Assembly: GCA_026414125.1 (NCBI GenBank)
Contig: JAOAJQ010000011.1
Coordinates: 1-16,855 of the forward strand
Source of the DNA: Thermoproteota archaeon
GTDB lineage: Archaea > Thermoproteota > EX4484-205 > JAAOZP01
DNA length: 16,855 nt
Direction: 5' to 3'
Under the pieces are notes generated by a model. The model was not told the DNA's origin and did not search any database. It saw nothing but the letters and a program-made list of their open reading frames with translations. The first letter of the stretch is position 1. The number at the start of each line of letters is the position of its first letter. This document shows, piece after piece, positions 1 to 6,197 of the stretch. The position numbers and the translations under genes were made by a program.

Positions 1-1
1 C

Positions 2-2299
2 TGGTATAATACTAAGATATCTGCACCAACTAATAATCCACCGATCCCGCTTCCACCAGTTAAACAGATTAGGGTTATGGCGACGAGAAACTGGCCTAGT
101 AACCCTACTTTCGAAGAAGTGCCTTACCAGACTGAGGTTTGGGATGACAGGTATCTATGGCCGAACAGCCAATATTTCCTAGACTGGAGGAGGAGGATTA
201 TGAACGGATCAAAGCTTGTCTTCGAGCTGAACTATCCGCCGGGATGCAGGCTGCAAAAGGTTCTTCTGACATGGTTTGAAGACGCTGACGCCACACCTCC
301 GAATTACCGTCTCAACATGACTCTGAACGCTGGCTTCGCTACCGTCAACAACGGGAAATATGTTTTAACACTGGTGGCTACCCCCACGAGCCACTGGGTG
401 GACTGGTCGATAAGCCTCCTCGACCCGAGGAGCGGAACGCATGTAGAATACGTGTTGCTAGGCTACGATGTTTACCGGATGCCTGAAGGAGGCTGGTGGT
501 TCCCGAGGAAGGTTCCCGCGGACGACTGGACAATACTTCCGAAGCCAGTGAATGAAAGCGGAATCTTTGTAGCTAGGGCCCCGGTTAGGCTGGTGGCGTT
601 CAGAAAGTCTAATAGGACTCAGGAGAGACCGCCAGCAGGTCCTGTGAGCAACGACGAAATGTATTACGAGAATCTTCTCTACATTCCCTATAACGTTTCA
701 TACTTCCTATATTGGGTTAACGCGACTTGGCTTAGAAGCGTCCGCATGGATATTGCCTACATGTCTCTAATGGGCATGGTAGGCGGGACTGCCACTGATG
801 CTGGAAGCCCCTTGAGAGTCAAATGGGGCTCCTTCGCAACCTCCGTAGCAAACCCGAGCATCGTCAACGGCACCTACTCCAACCTTGCGAACATCATGCA
901 TAGGGATAGGAACCTCAGTCCTCCTAATGTTCCATCTGCTCAGGCTTACGGCAACTGGACTGTAATTTATAATGAATATGCAGGCATGGCGATTTTCGCC
1001 TCTGAAGAATTCATCAACGAGCTTAGGAGCTACTTTATAAGCAACGTAAGGAGAGACCAGCTCTGGGTCTGGACTACCTTTGACGCCCAGAGGAGGGTAA
1101 TGGAGTATGACGCAATATATTGGAGAATGGGAGCTACGAGCGAAGTGTATAATACTGACCCTGCTAACAAGATACAGTTCAAGGTGGCTGGTTTCCTTAC
1201 GGAGGGCGCTAGGGCAGTCAGCCCCTTTTTCAACGCTACCCTGTGGTATAACTATACTAGCGGGCGCAGAGACCCTAATGCGCTTCCCTTCGCCAGAGTG
1301 GAGAGCACTGGCGGAACCGTTGCCGGGGAGCTTGAGCTCGCCAAGAGGAATGCTTTCGTATACGACGATTTCTCCACCAACCCGTTCTCAGAGAGGCTCG
1401 CCACAAACACTAATGCTTGGGGCTGGAACTCAACTGGCTACGTACAGGTTTCCGCCGATGGACCCTCTGGAAGCTGGGGGGGAGCACATGTTGCTTATTA
1501 TGTAAACAACATACCTCCTGGAGCAAACACGATATACGTGCTCTCGAAACAACTGTTCAGCCTTTCATACCCAGGTCAGCACGTGGGTCTGGCAATGATC
1601 GGTTCTGACAGCGCCTTCTACACGCTGGAGACATTTCGTCTCACTCCAAACCCACCTCAGGCGGGCAATAGGCGACTGGGAATATGGCGTTATAACGGAG
1701 CATGGGACCGGAGAACACAAAGTGGAAACCTAGCCTTAACAGACAATACTTGGTTCATATTTCTTGGAAGCAGGAGGATTGACACCGGAGTGATGAGTCT
1801 GACGGCCTACAACATTCTAGGGACGCAAACAATAGGCACTTTAACCGGTACCGATACCTCCATCTCAGTAAGCAGGGTTGGCCTCAGTATATATGATGAG
1901 ACTCGAGGCAGCGGCTCTCTGACCGCGAGGTTCGACGACTTCGTCGCATGCGCAGACGCTGACCCTAGGTTTGTGAACGTCACAGGACTCACGCCGGGTT
2001 GGACCGTAGTGCTTAAGGATGAAAATGGTGCTACTGTAGCCAGCGCTACCGCCAACTCCAGAGGCGTTGCCAGCCTGAATGTGATTACAAGACCCATAGT
2101 TAGGAATGCCAGGATAGAGATATATTCTGGAGCCACTCTAATCCTTTCCAAGTCCTTCGAAGTTGTAGTAGGCGGAGATGTTTACAAGCGTACGGTAGTC
2201 GGGTCCGTTAAGAATGCTGTTGAAGAATGCCTGATGTATCACAGGATGTTTCTAAACCAGTATGCTCCTTCAATAGTTTCAGTTGGACCCGTATACTGA
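2..2299 (+). CDS. Large secreted/surface beta-rich protein, 5' end outside window
   Basis: This is the C-terminal part of an extracellular protein of unknown function. An ATG exists at 77, but the same frame is open without a stop to base 2 and encodes a proline-rich stretch that reads like protein (IPLPPVKQIRV), so the real start is probably upstream and the signal peptide is not visible. At least 766 residues are present. Counting from the ATG at 77, residues about 427-620 run from VYDDFS to ARFDDFV and resemble a concanavalin A-like jelly roll. Residues about 632-700 (VNVTGLTPGWTVVLKD) resemble the Ig-like module found next to DUF2341-type domains in archaeal exoproteins. About 13 N-x-S/T sequons (NGS, NMT, NES, NRT, NVS, NAT, NYT and others) fit a glycosylated surface protein. 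No C-terminal membrane anchor is seen; it ends SVGPVY. A sugar-binding or S-layer-associated role is inference. Confidence 0.7.
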   Translation, partial: WYNTKISAPTNNPPIPLPPVKQIRVMATRNWPSNPTFEEVPYQTEVWDDRYLWPNSQYFLDWRRRIMNGSKLVFELNYPPGCRLQKVLLTWFEDADATPPNYRLNMTLNAGFATVNNGKYVLTLVATPTSHWVDWSISLLDPRSGTHVEYVLLGYDVYRMPEGGWWFPRKVPADDWTILPKPVNESGIFVARAPVRLVAFRKSNRTQERPPAGPVSNDEMYYENLLYIPYNVSYFLYWVNATWLRSVRMDIAYMSLMGMVGGTATDAGSPLRVKWGSFATSVANPSIVNGTYSNLANIMHRDRNLSPPNVPSAQAYGNWTVIYNEYAGMAIFASEEFINELRSYFISNVRRDQLWVWTTFDAQRRVMEYDAIYWRMGATSEVYNTDPANKIQFKVAGFLTEGARAVSPFFNATLWYNYTSGRRDPNALPFARVESTGGTVAGELELAKRNAFVYDDFSTNPFSERLATNTNAWGWNSTGYVQVSADGPSGSWGGAHVAYYVNNIPPGANTIYVLSKQLFSLSYPGQHVGLAMIGSDSAFYTLETFRLTPNPPQAGNRRLGIWRYNGAWDRRTQSGNLALTDNTWFIFLGSRRIDTGVMSLTAYNILGTQTIGTLTGTDTSISVSRVGLSIYDETRGSGSLTARFDDFVACADADPRFVNVTGLTPGWTVVLKDENGATVASATANSRGVASLNVITRPIVRNARIEIYSGATLILSKSFEVVVGGDVYKRTVVGSVKNAVEECLMYHRMFLNQYAPSIVSVGPVY

Positions 2300-2374
2300 A
2301 AACAACGTTTCTATTACTGCAGTGTTTAAGATGAGGCGCAGCACGACCATAATCATCTCATTAGTAAATAAATG

Positions 2375-2383
2375 CTTATATTT
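2375..2383 (+). promoter_or_regulatory. Archaeal TATA box for the HEPN-MNT operon
   Basis: CTTATATTT is centred about 26 bp before the ATG at 2405, which would put transcription initiation at or next to the start codon. This implies a leaderless transcript, and no Shine-Dalgarno sequence precedes the ATG. Confidence 0.55.
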
Positions 2384-2404
2384 CATTAGTGCGTTAAAGG
2401 TTCA

Positions 2405-2797
2405 ATGAGAAGAGAGGAAGTCGAAAAGCTGCTTGACAGGTCTAAGAAGTTTAGGGATGCTGCTGAATTCCATTTCTCAAGGGGTGATTATGATCTGGCT
2501 GCCTTCAACACAGAGCAATCGTTACAGCTTTTTCTAAAAGCCAAGTTGCTGGAAAAAGGAGCAGAGTTTCCCAAGACCTATACTTTAAGGAGGCTTTTTC
2601 TTTTACTGGGAGAAATTCTAAGAAAACAGGATGAGTTTAAAAGATTCGCGGATGAAAAAGCCTTGGAATTTGCAAGTCTGGAAGACGCCTATATTACTGC
2701 CAGATATTTCCCAAGGGATTTTGAGAAGGAGGAAGCAAGGAAACTTCTTGATTTCGCTAGGGAGGTTGAGGAACTTATTGGAAGAGCTTTTAATTAG
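2405..2797 (+). CDS. HEPN domain protein (toxin-side partner of MNT)
   Basis: A 130-residue all-helical protein of the HEPN family (PF05168 type), which pairs with minimal nucleotidyltransferases in archaeal toxin-antitoxin modules. What is seen: an N-terminal helix with RSKKFRDAAEFHFSRGDYDLAAF, then EQSLQLFLKAKLL, FPKTYTLRRLFLLL and a C-terminal EDAYITARYFPRDF followed by an acidic helix; this order matches the family. The usual R-x4-6-H ribonuclease motif is not present at the C-terminal position. The only R-x5-H is R17-H23 in the first helix, and the frequent His before LRELL is Tyr here (TYTLRR). It may therefore be a non-nucleolytic HEPN, as is common for the short archaeal HEPN-MNT pairs. 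It overlaps the MNT gene by 20 nt, so the two are co-translated. Family assignment is fairly firm; toxicity is inferred. Confidence 0.85.
   Translation: MRREEVEKLLDRSKKFRDAAEFHFSRGDYDLAAFNTEQSLQLFLKAKLLEKGAEFPKTYTLRRLFLLLGEILRKQDEFKRFADEKALEFASLEDAYITARYFPRDFEKEEARKLLDFAREVEELIGRAFN
2761..2766 (+). promoter_or_regulatory. Shine-Dalgarno GGAGGT that sets the MNT start
   Basis: GGAGGT lies inside the HEPN gene, 11 nt before TTG 2778 in the MNT frame. It is the best ribosome binding site near this junction and supports the short TTG-initiated MNT protein over the longer reading from ATG 2631. Confidence 0.5.
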
Positions 2798-3095
2798 AGA
2801 AGCAGCTAGAAGAGAAGAAGTATTCAAAAGCCTGCCAGAGCTCTTAAAACAGATTAAAAAGATAATTGGCGAGGCAGATAAAGACTCTAGGGTTTTCCTT
2901 TTCGGTTCCGTATTGAGGGACGAGTATGTCTTAACGAGTGACATAGACATACTGATCCTAACAAAGTTGAAGCCTAGTGAAGTTATCGCAAAGCTAAGGA
3001 AAGGAGGTTTCGACGAGCCCTTCGAATTCCATGTAGCAGATGAAAAGATGTTCAGTTTTTACAGCAAGCTTATCGGAGAGTTAAAAGAAGTTTGA
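2778..3095 (+). CDS. MNT-type minimal nucleotidyltransferase (antitoxin partner)
   Basis: A 105-residue nucleotidyltransferase of the DNA polymerase beta superfamily (PF01909 type). The signature GS-x10-DxD is complete: G43-S44 in VFLFGSV, then D55 and D57 in TSDIDILIL. A third acidic position probably lies in the strand FEFHVAD. In characterised HEPN-MNT systems the MNT partner neutralises HEPN by adding AMP to it; that role is inferred here. The frame is also open upstream to ATG 2631, but that reading would overlap HEPN by 167 nt with sequence that is only HEPN out of frame. TTG 2778 with GGAGGT 11 nt upstream gives the length typical of the family. A second TTG at 2766 is possible. The gene ends just before a 14-bp palindrome. 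Confidence 0.85.
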   Translation: MEELLIREAARREEVFKSLPELLKQIKKIIGEADKDSRVFLFGSVLRDEYVLTSDIDILILTKLKPSEVIAKLRKGGFDEPFEFHVADEKMFSFYSKLIGELKEV

Positions 3096-3107
3096 TTGTG
3101 GCTCAGC

Positions 3108-3121
3108 CTTTATGCATAAAG
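3108..3121. repeat. 14-bp perfect palindrome after the HEPN-MNT operon
   Basis: CTTTATGCATAAAG is its own reverse complement and begins 13 nt after the MNT stop codon. With no loop it is a poor RNA hairpin, so a dimeric protein binding site is more likely than a terminator. Its distance from the vapB TATA (about 55 bp) also makes it a candidate upstream site for that promoter. Confidence 0.4.
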
Positions 3122-3176
3122 ACCTATTCCCACTTCCTCCAAGTAATGATGATTAACCGATTGGTGTTAAAAGAAA

Positions 3177-3184
3177 TTTAAATA
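3177..3184 (+). promoter_or_regulatory. TATA box of the vapBC locus
   Basis: TTTAAATA inside AAATTTAAATAG is centred about 31 bp before the vapB ATG at 3212. Predicted initiation is near 3205-3208, giving a leader of only a few bases. Confidence 0.5.
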
Positions 3185-3201
3185 GTATTACGTGTAATAC
3201 T
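3184..3201. promoter_or_regulatory. Probable VapB operator (18-bp inverted repeat)
   Basis: AGTATTACGTGTAATACT has perfect 8-bp arms separated by GT. It abuts the TATA box and ends about 5 bp before the predicted transcription start, so a bound protein would block polymerase. AbrB-fold antitoxins normally bind such palindromes at their own promoters, so autoregulation is the natural reading; the binding itself is inferred. Confidence 0.6.
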
Positions 3202-3211
3202 TATTTGATAT

Positions 3212-3447
3212 ATGGAAAAGGAAGAGAGTAGAGTAACTATTAAGTACCAAACAACTATACTGCAGAAAACAAGAAAACATCTTGGAATAAAGCCTGGAGA
3301 AAAGGTCGAATGGCACGTGGTCAGGGGAATGGTTGTTGTAGACGTGCCGAGGAAAATGAAAACCCTGTAAAGTTTCTGACTTCCCAGATAAAGCTTGATC
3401 TAGATGCAGTAAAGCTCGTAAGGGAAGGCAGAGAGGAATTCAGATGA
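3212..3447 (+). pseudogene. vapB: VapB antitoxin (SpoVT/AbrB family), frameshifted
   Basis: The DNA-binding part is intact: the reading frame from ATG 3212 gives a 52-residue AbrB-type swapped-hairpin domain (VTIKYQTTILQKTRKHLGI, KPGEKVEWHVVRGMVVVDVP) and stops at 3368-3370. The usual C-terminal toxin-binding tail continues in another frame from about 3350: NPVKFLTSQIKLDLDAVKLV ending EEFR at 3447. One missing A in the AAAA run near 3351-3354 explains the break. With it restored the protein would be 78 residues, the normal length, and its TGA would overlap the vapC ATG as ATGA (3444-3447), the usual vapBC junction. The truncated product may still bind the operator but lacks the toxin-neutralising tail. 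A sequencing error in the homopolymer cannot be excluded. Confidence 0.8.
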
Positions 3448-3866
3448 TTTATGTTGATACAAATGTTTTCATTTACGCTATTGAAAATCATCCAGAATAC
3501 GGGAGGCTTGTAAAAGAATTCTTTGAGATATAGAGAAAGGCAGACTTAAGACGTGTACATCCATTTTAGCTTTGGTAGAGATAATCAACTTACTTACGTA
3601 TGAAAATAAACAAAATAATCGAGGAAAAAGGGAAGAAGCCTTTAGATTTAAAGAAAAATATTGACGCAATCCTATCGCTTCCACTTGTTTGGCTCGACTT
3701 CTTAATTATTAAACGGGCTTCAGAATACACCTATCCAGTTACTGGCATAGACTATGTTTATGTTGCAACAATGGAGATAAACTTCGTATGGGAAGTTATT
3801 TCAGCCTACAAAGAATTAGACAAAATTAAGTTCATCAGAAGAATAGAACCGAAAGAATACAATTAG
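3444..3866 (+). pseudogene. vapC: VapC PIN-domain toxin, two frameshifts and a lost acidic residue
   Basis: Three frames together spell a PIN ribonuclease of about 140 residues. Frame 1 from ATG 3444 gives MIYVDTNVFIYAIENHPEYG, with the first catalytic Asp, and stops at TAG 3531-3533. Frame 2 (about 3527-3598) gives DIEKGRLKTCTSILALVEII, with the conserved Glu. Frame 3 (3600-3866) gives the C-terminal half, including VTGIDYVYVATMEI with the third acidic residue. One lost base near 3526 and one extra base near 3599 explain the frames and compensate each other, so total length is unchanged. The position usually occupied by the fourth Asp (ISADKE in relatives) is Tyr (ISAYKE, codon TAC in place of GAC). 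The toxin is almost certainly inactive. A separate product from ATG 3600 is unlikely. Confidence 0.8.
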
Positions 3867-4153
3867 CAATACTCATGTTTTTAAGAGTAGTGAAATAGGC
3901 TTGTCTACAGGATCTACTGTCTTATCGAGAAGCTTGAGGCGTCAGAATCACCAATGGATGTATGCTCTTATCTGAGGAAAATTCTAATGTTATTATAGTA
4001 TTTAGGAAGCAGTGCAGAGACTAGGTCTTTTAATGTTTATGTTCCAAAAGAAGCTTAGATTAAGACTCTATCCCGAATTCCTACTGTGATGATTTGAAGC
4101 CGGCTAGACCCGTATTTGCTTTTCCAACCGTGAAAACTTGGATCGTTAAAAGT
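3867..4153. other. 287-bp region with no intact gene
   Basis: No convincing gene, RNA or repeat is seen. A short frame on the + strand, about 3898-3996, gives RLVYRIYCLIEKLEASESPM and ends at TAG. It reads like a protein fragment but has no start codon and no recognised family, so it may be a gene remnant alongside the decayed vapBC. The rest is AT-rich with scattered stops. Confidence 0.35.
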
Positions 4154-4813
4154 TTATTTCAAGAGAGTAAGTATTTCAGATAAGGAGGTTATAATGAAAT
4201 CTGGTTGAGCCGTCTCAAGCTCAGCCCTCGGCCTTATGCTTCTTAAAACCGCTATTGTGTATACGCCTGCAGCCTTCCCGGCTTCAACATCTTCCGGCCT
4301 GTCGCCGATCATCACAGCCTCCTCTGGCTTCACGCCCAGTGTTTCAACAGCCTTAATAACAGGATCGGGCGCTGGCTTCGGCTTCTCAGAGTCTCCGGCG
4401 GAGACAGTCACGTCGAAGAAGCCTCTTATTCTGAAGATATTCAAGTAGTTAGGCAACTCGTCCCTGCTCGTGTTCGACACTACTCCAAGCAGGTAGCCCC
4501 TCTTCTTCAGCTCTCTAAGTGTCTCCAGAGCATCAGGATAAAGCTTGCCGTATCTAGGCATATAAGTGTAGATCCACTCTCCAACCATTATTGTTGAAAG
4601 CTCCTCCGAGCTCATGTTTAATCCTGTTTCCTTAGCAATCGTCTCAGCTATTGTTCTGGAAGTCTTCCCGACAAGCCTAGCGTTCTCGCTGAAGCTTCTC
4701 TCAGGCATGTTGAACCTCCTCAGAATATCGTTAACCATGATGTGGAATGCTTCGAAGGTTTCAACCAGGGTTCCGTCTAGGTCGAACAGCACTGCCCTGA
4801 CTTTAAGACGCAT
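4154..4813 (-). CDS. HAD-superfamily phosphatase (phosphoglycolate phosphatase-like)
   Basis: A 219-residue haloacid dehalogenase-type hydrolase with a four-helix cap between motifs I and II (subclass I). Motif I is FDLDGT, with nucleophile D11 and acid/base D13; motif II is VVSNTS (S113); motif III is K144 in EKPKPAPD; motif IV is IGDRPED (D171, D175). All catalytic positions are present. Members act on phosphoglycolate, sugar phosphates or pyrophosphate, and the substrate cannot be read from sequence. The gene is divergent from the sugar isomerase with 85 bp between starts, so a sugar-phosphate role linked to that pathway is possible but only inferred. The ATG at 4813 lies about 25 bp from a TATA box, suggesting a leaderless transcript. 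Confidence 0.85.
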   Translation of the reverse strand: MRLKVRAVLFDLDGTLVETFEAFHIMVNDILRRFNMPERSFSENARLVGKTSRTIAETIAKETGLNMSSEELSTIMVGEWIYTYMPRYGKLYPDALETLRELKKRGYLLGVVSNTSRDELPNYLNIFRIRGFFDVTVSAGDSEKPKPAPDPVIKAVETLGVKPEEAVMIGDRPEDVEAGKAAGVYTIAVLRSIRPRAELETAQPDFIITSLSEILTLLK

Positions 4814-4832
4814 GGGAAAGGGTTTGAAAAAA

Positions 4833-4843
4833 GGTTTTTAAAC
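4833..4843 (-). promoter_or_regulatory. TATA box of the HAD phosphatase gene
   Basis: On the minus strand GTTTAAAAACC is centred about 25 bp upstream of the ATG at 4813, the spacing expected for a leaderless archaeal gene. Confidence 0.5.
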
Positions 4844-4857
4844 ATGTAGGAAACATG
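4840..4857. repeat. Direct repeat AAACATG x2 in divergent promoter region
   Basis: AAACATG occurs at 4840-4846 and 4851-4857, exactly 11 bp apart and so on one face of the helix, between the two opposed TATA boxes. This is a possible shared regulator site; two 7-bp copies may also be chance. Confidence 0.25.
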
Positions 4858-4866
4858 GTGGGAAAA

Positions 4867-4876
4867 ACTTATTTAG
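4867..4876 (+). promoter_or_regulatory. TATA box of the sugar isomerase gene
   Basis: AACTTATTTA, preceded by the purine run GGGAAAA, is centred about 27 bp before ATG 4899. The spacing fits leaderless initiation. Confidence 0.5.
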
Positions 4877-4898
4877 TTTCAAAACTTTTTAAAGACAA

Positions 4899-6029
4899 AT
4901 GAGGACGAGTAGAGAAGTTTTCAGGAAGCTTGAGGAGGAGTATTCAGGGTATCTTGAAGGCGAAATGGTGGACAGGTTTTTCAAAGACTTCGGAATAAAG
5001 TTTGCAGCCGGTCACTGGGCTGCCGGAGATTTCCTAGACAGGTTCGCAACCAGAGGCTATAATAGTGATAATCCTGATTTCAAGAGCGACATTATTTCGC
5101 AACTTAGAAGGGTTAAGAAGGCGGGGATCAATGGTGTTGAGTTTCACGACGTGCTTTTCATAGATTCAAGCTACAGGAAGGTTGAAAGCATTGTGGACGA
5201 GGTTAAGGCTGAGCTTGAGAAACTGGAGTTGAAGCCTACGAACATGAACACGAATCTTTGGACGGATCCTAAGTGGAAGCTCGGCGGCATAACGAACCCC
5301 TCTAGGAAGATCAGGGAGGATGCTCTTCAAATAGCTTTTCAGGCTGTTGAGCTGGCTAAAGAGATTGGGTGCAGCAGCGTTTCCCTGTGGCCCGGGGCCG
5401 ACGGCTGGGATTATAATTTCGAGGTTAACTATGGGAGACAGCTTGAACTTTTCATTGACGGTTGCGAAATGATAAACAGGGAGGCTAAGAAGGCTGGTCT
5501 AGTGTTCGGCGTTGAGGCTAAGCTCCACGAGCCTAGAGAGGGGAACATGGTGATTCCGACGACCCATCTCGCAGCCCTAGTGGCTAAGACTGTTAACGAG
5601 AGGAGCGGCGGGATGAATATGGGCGTATGTATCGACTATGGGCATGAACAGATGTATGCTGTTGAACCAGCTGCAACAGTCTATGCTTTGAAGAAGCTTG
5701 GAATACCGCTTGTTAACTTCCATATTAACACGGCGAAGCTGCACAGTAATGATGAGGATAGGATCGCGGGGACGGGTGACATTTGGAGAATGGTTGACTT
5801 CATATATGCTGCTGTCGACACCGGTTACGATGGCTGGTTCGGCGAGGATCAGTTCACCTACAGGATGGATCCTGTGAAAGCCATGTACCTATCCAAGGAG
5901 CTTTTCGCAAACCTAGCGAAAAAAGCCCTGTTAATATACAGTAGGAGAGAAGAGTTTGAGAGGGTTAGGGAAACCGGTGACCAGGCTGAAATAATTAACT
6001 TCGTTAAGAAGATAATTTTGACATCCTGA
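4899..6029 (+). CDS. XylA-like TIM-barrel sugar isomerase
   Basis: A 376-residue protein collinear with class I D-xylose isomerases (about 390 residues). By eye, landmarks align in order: VEFHD (H83, D84; catalytic His region), TNLWTDPKWKLGG (as TNLFTHPVFKDGG), LWPGADG (as WGGREG), VEAKLHEPR (E206, K208), IDYGHEQM (D246, H249), FHINTA (N277), NDEDR (D285, D287) and GEDQFTYR. The aldose-ketose isomerase machinery with two divalent metals is thus mostly present. Two expected ligands differ: the Glu before GHEQ is Asp, and the Asp of FHIDLNG is Asn. These changes suggest a substrate other than D-xylose, for example a 6-deoxyhexose or another pentose. The FGGY kinase follows 168 bp downstream and a class II aldolase lies beyond it, so the product is probably a ketose that is then phosphorylated. 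Isomerase fold is certain; substrate is not. Confidence 0.8.
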   Translation: MRTSREVFRKLEEEYSGYLEGEMVDRFFKDFGIKFAAGHWAAGDFLDRFATRGYNSDNPDFKSDIISQLRRVKKAGINGVEFHDVLFIDSSYRKVESIVDEVKAELEKLELKPTNMNTNLWTDPKWKLGGITNPSRKIREDALQIAFQAVELAKEIGCSSVSLWPGADGWDYNFEVNYGRQLELFIDGCEMINREAKKAGLVFGVEAKLHEPREGNMVIPTTHLAALVAKTVNERSGGMNMGVCIDYGHEQMYAVEPAATVYALKKLGIPLVNFHINTAKLHSNDEDRIAGTGDIWRMVDFIYAAVDTGYDGWFGEDQFTYRMDPVKAMYLSKELFANLAKKALLIYSRREEFERVRETGDQAEIINFVKKIILTS

Positions 6030-6037
6030 AATAAGTA

Positions 6038-6049
6038 GCAGCATGCTGC
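6038..6049. repeat. 12-bp palindrome between isomerase and kinase genes
   Basis: GCAGCATGCTGC is a perfect palindrome starting 9 nt after the isomerase stop. It is a possible protein site for the kinase promoter, about 130 bp upstream of its TATA box, and is not followed by a T tract, so it is a poor terminator. The rest of 6030-6164 holds no gene; a second TATA-like element (CGTATAAATATAG) lies at 6141-6153. Confidence 0.3.
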
Positions 6050-6164
6050 CTTAGCGAGGAAACGTCTTAAAGCTTCAAAAACTGAGGTCGTGTGGAGCAA
6101 TAGCATTACTGTCGGGAATGAAGAAGATTATACTGATTATCGTATAAATATAGAACCGTACGAT

Positions 6165-6175
6165 AAATTTAAAAG
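6165..6175 (+). promoter_or_regulatory. TATA box of the FGGY kinase gene
   Basis: AAATTTAAAAG is centred about 28 bp before GTG 6198 and supports that codon as the leaderless start. The spacing to the next candidate, TTG 6207, is less suitable. Confidence 0.5.
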
Positions 6176-6197
6176 TTGTTATTGCATTCTAGTTAAG

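Noticed and set aside
1030..2151. Several open frames overlapping the surface protein on both strands
   Set aside because: They are shadows of a long conserved frame, with no domain features or plausible start signals.
2631..2777. Longer MNT protein starting at ATG 2631
   Set aside because: The added 49 residues are the HEPN gene read out of frame and carry no MNT similarity; TTG 2778 with GGAGGT gives the normal family length.
3340..3370. Programmed -1 frameshifting to make full-length VapB
   Set aside because: There is no classical slippery heptamer in frame, and the adjacent toxin has two further breaks and a lost acidic residue, which points to decay. It cannot be fully excluded.
3600..3866. 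Independent 88-residue gene from ATG 3600
   Set aside because: Its sequence is the C-terminal half of a PIN toxin, continuing from the two preceding frames; it lacks the first two catalytic acidic residues and a promoter.
6090..6197. Kinase start at 6090
   Set aside because: The extra N-terminal residues have no FGGY similarity and would begin upstream of the TATA element at 6165-6175.
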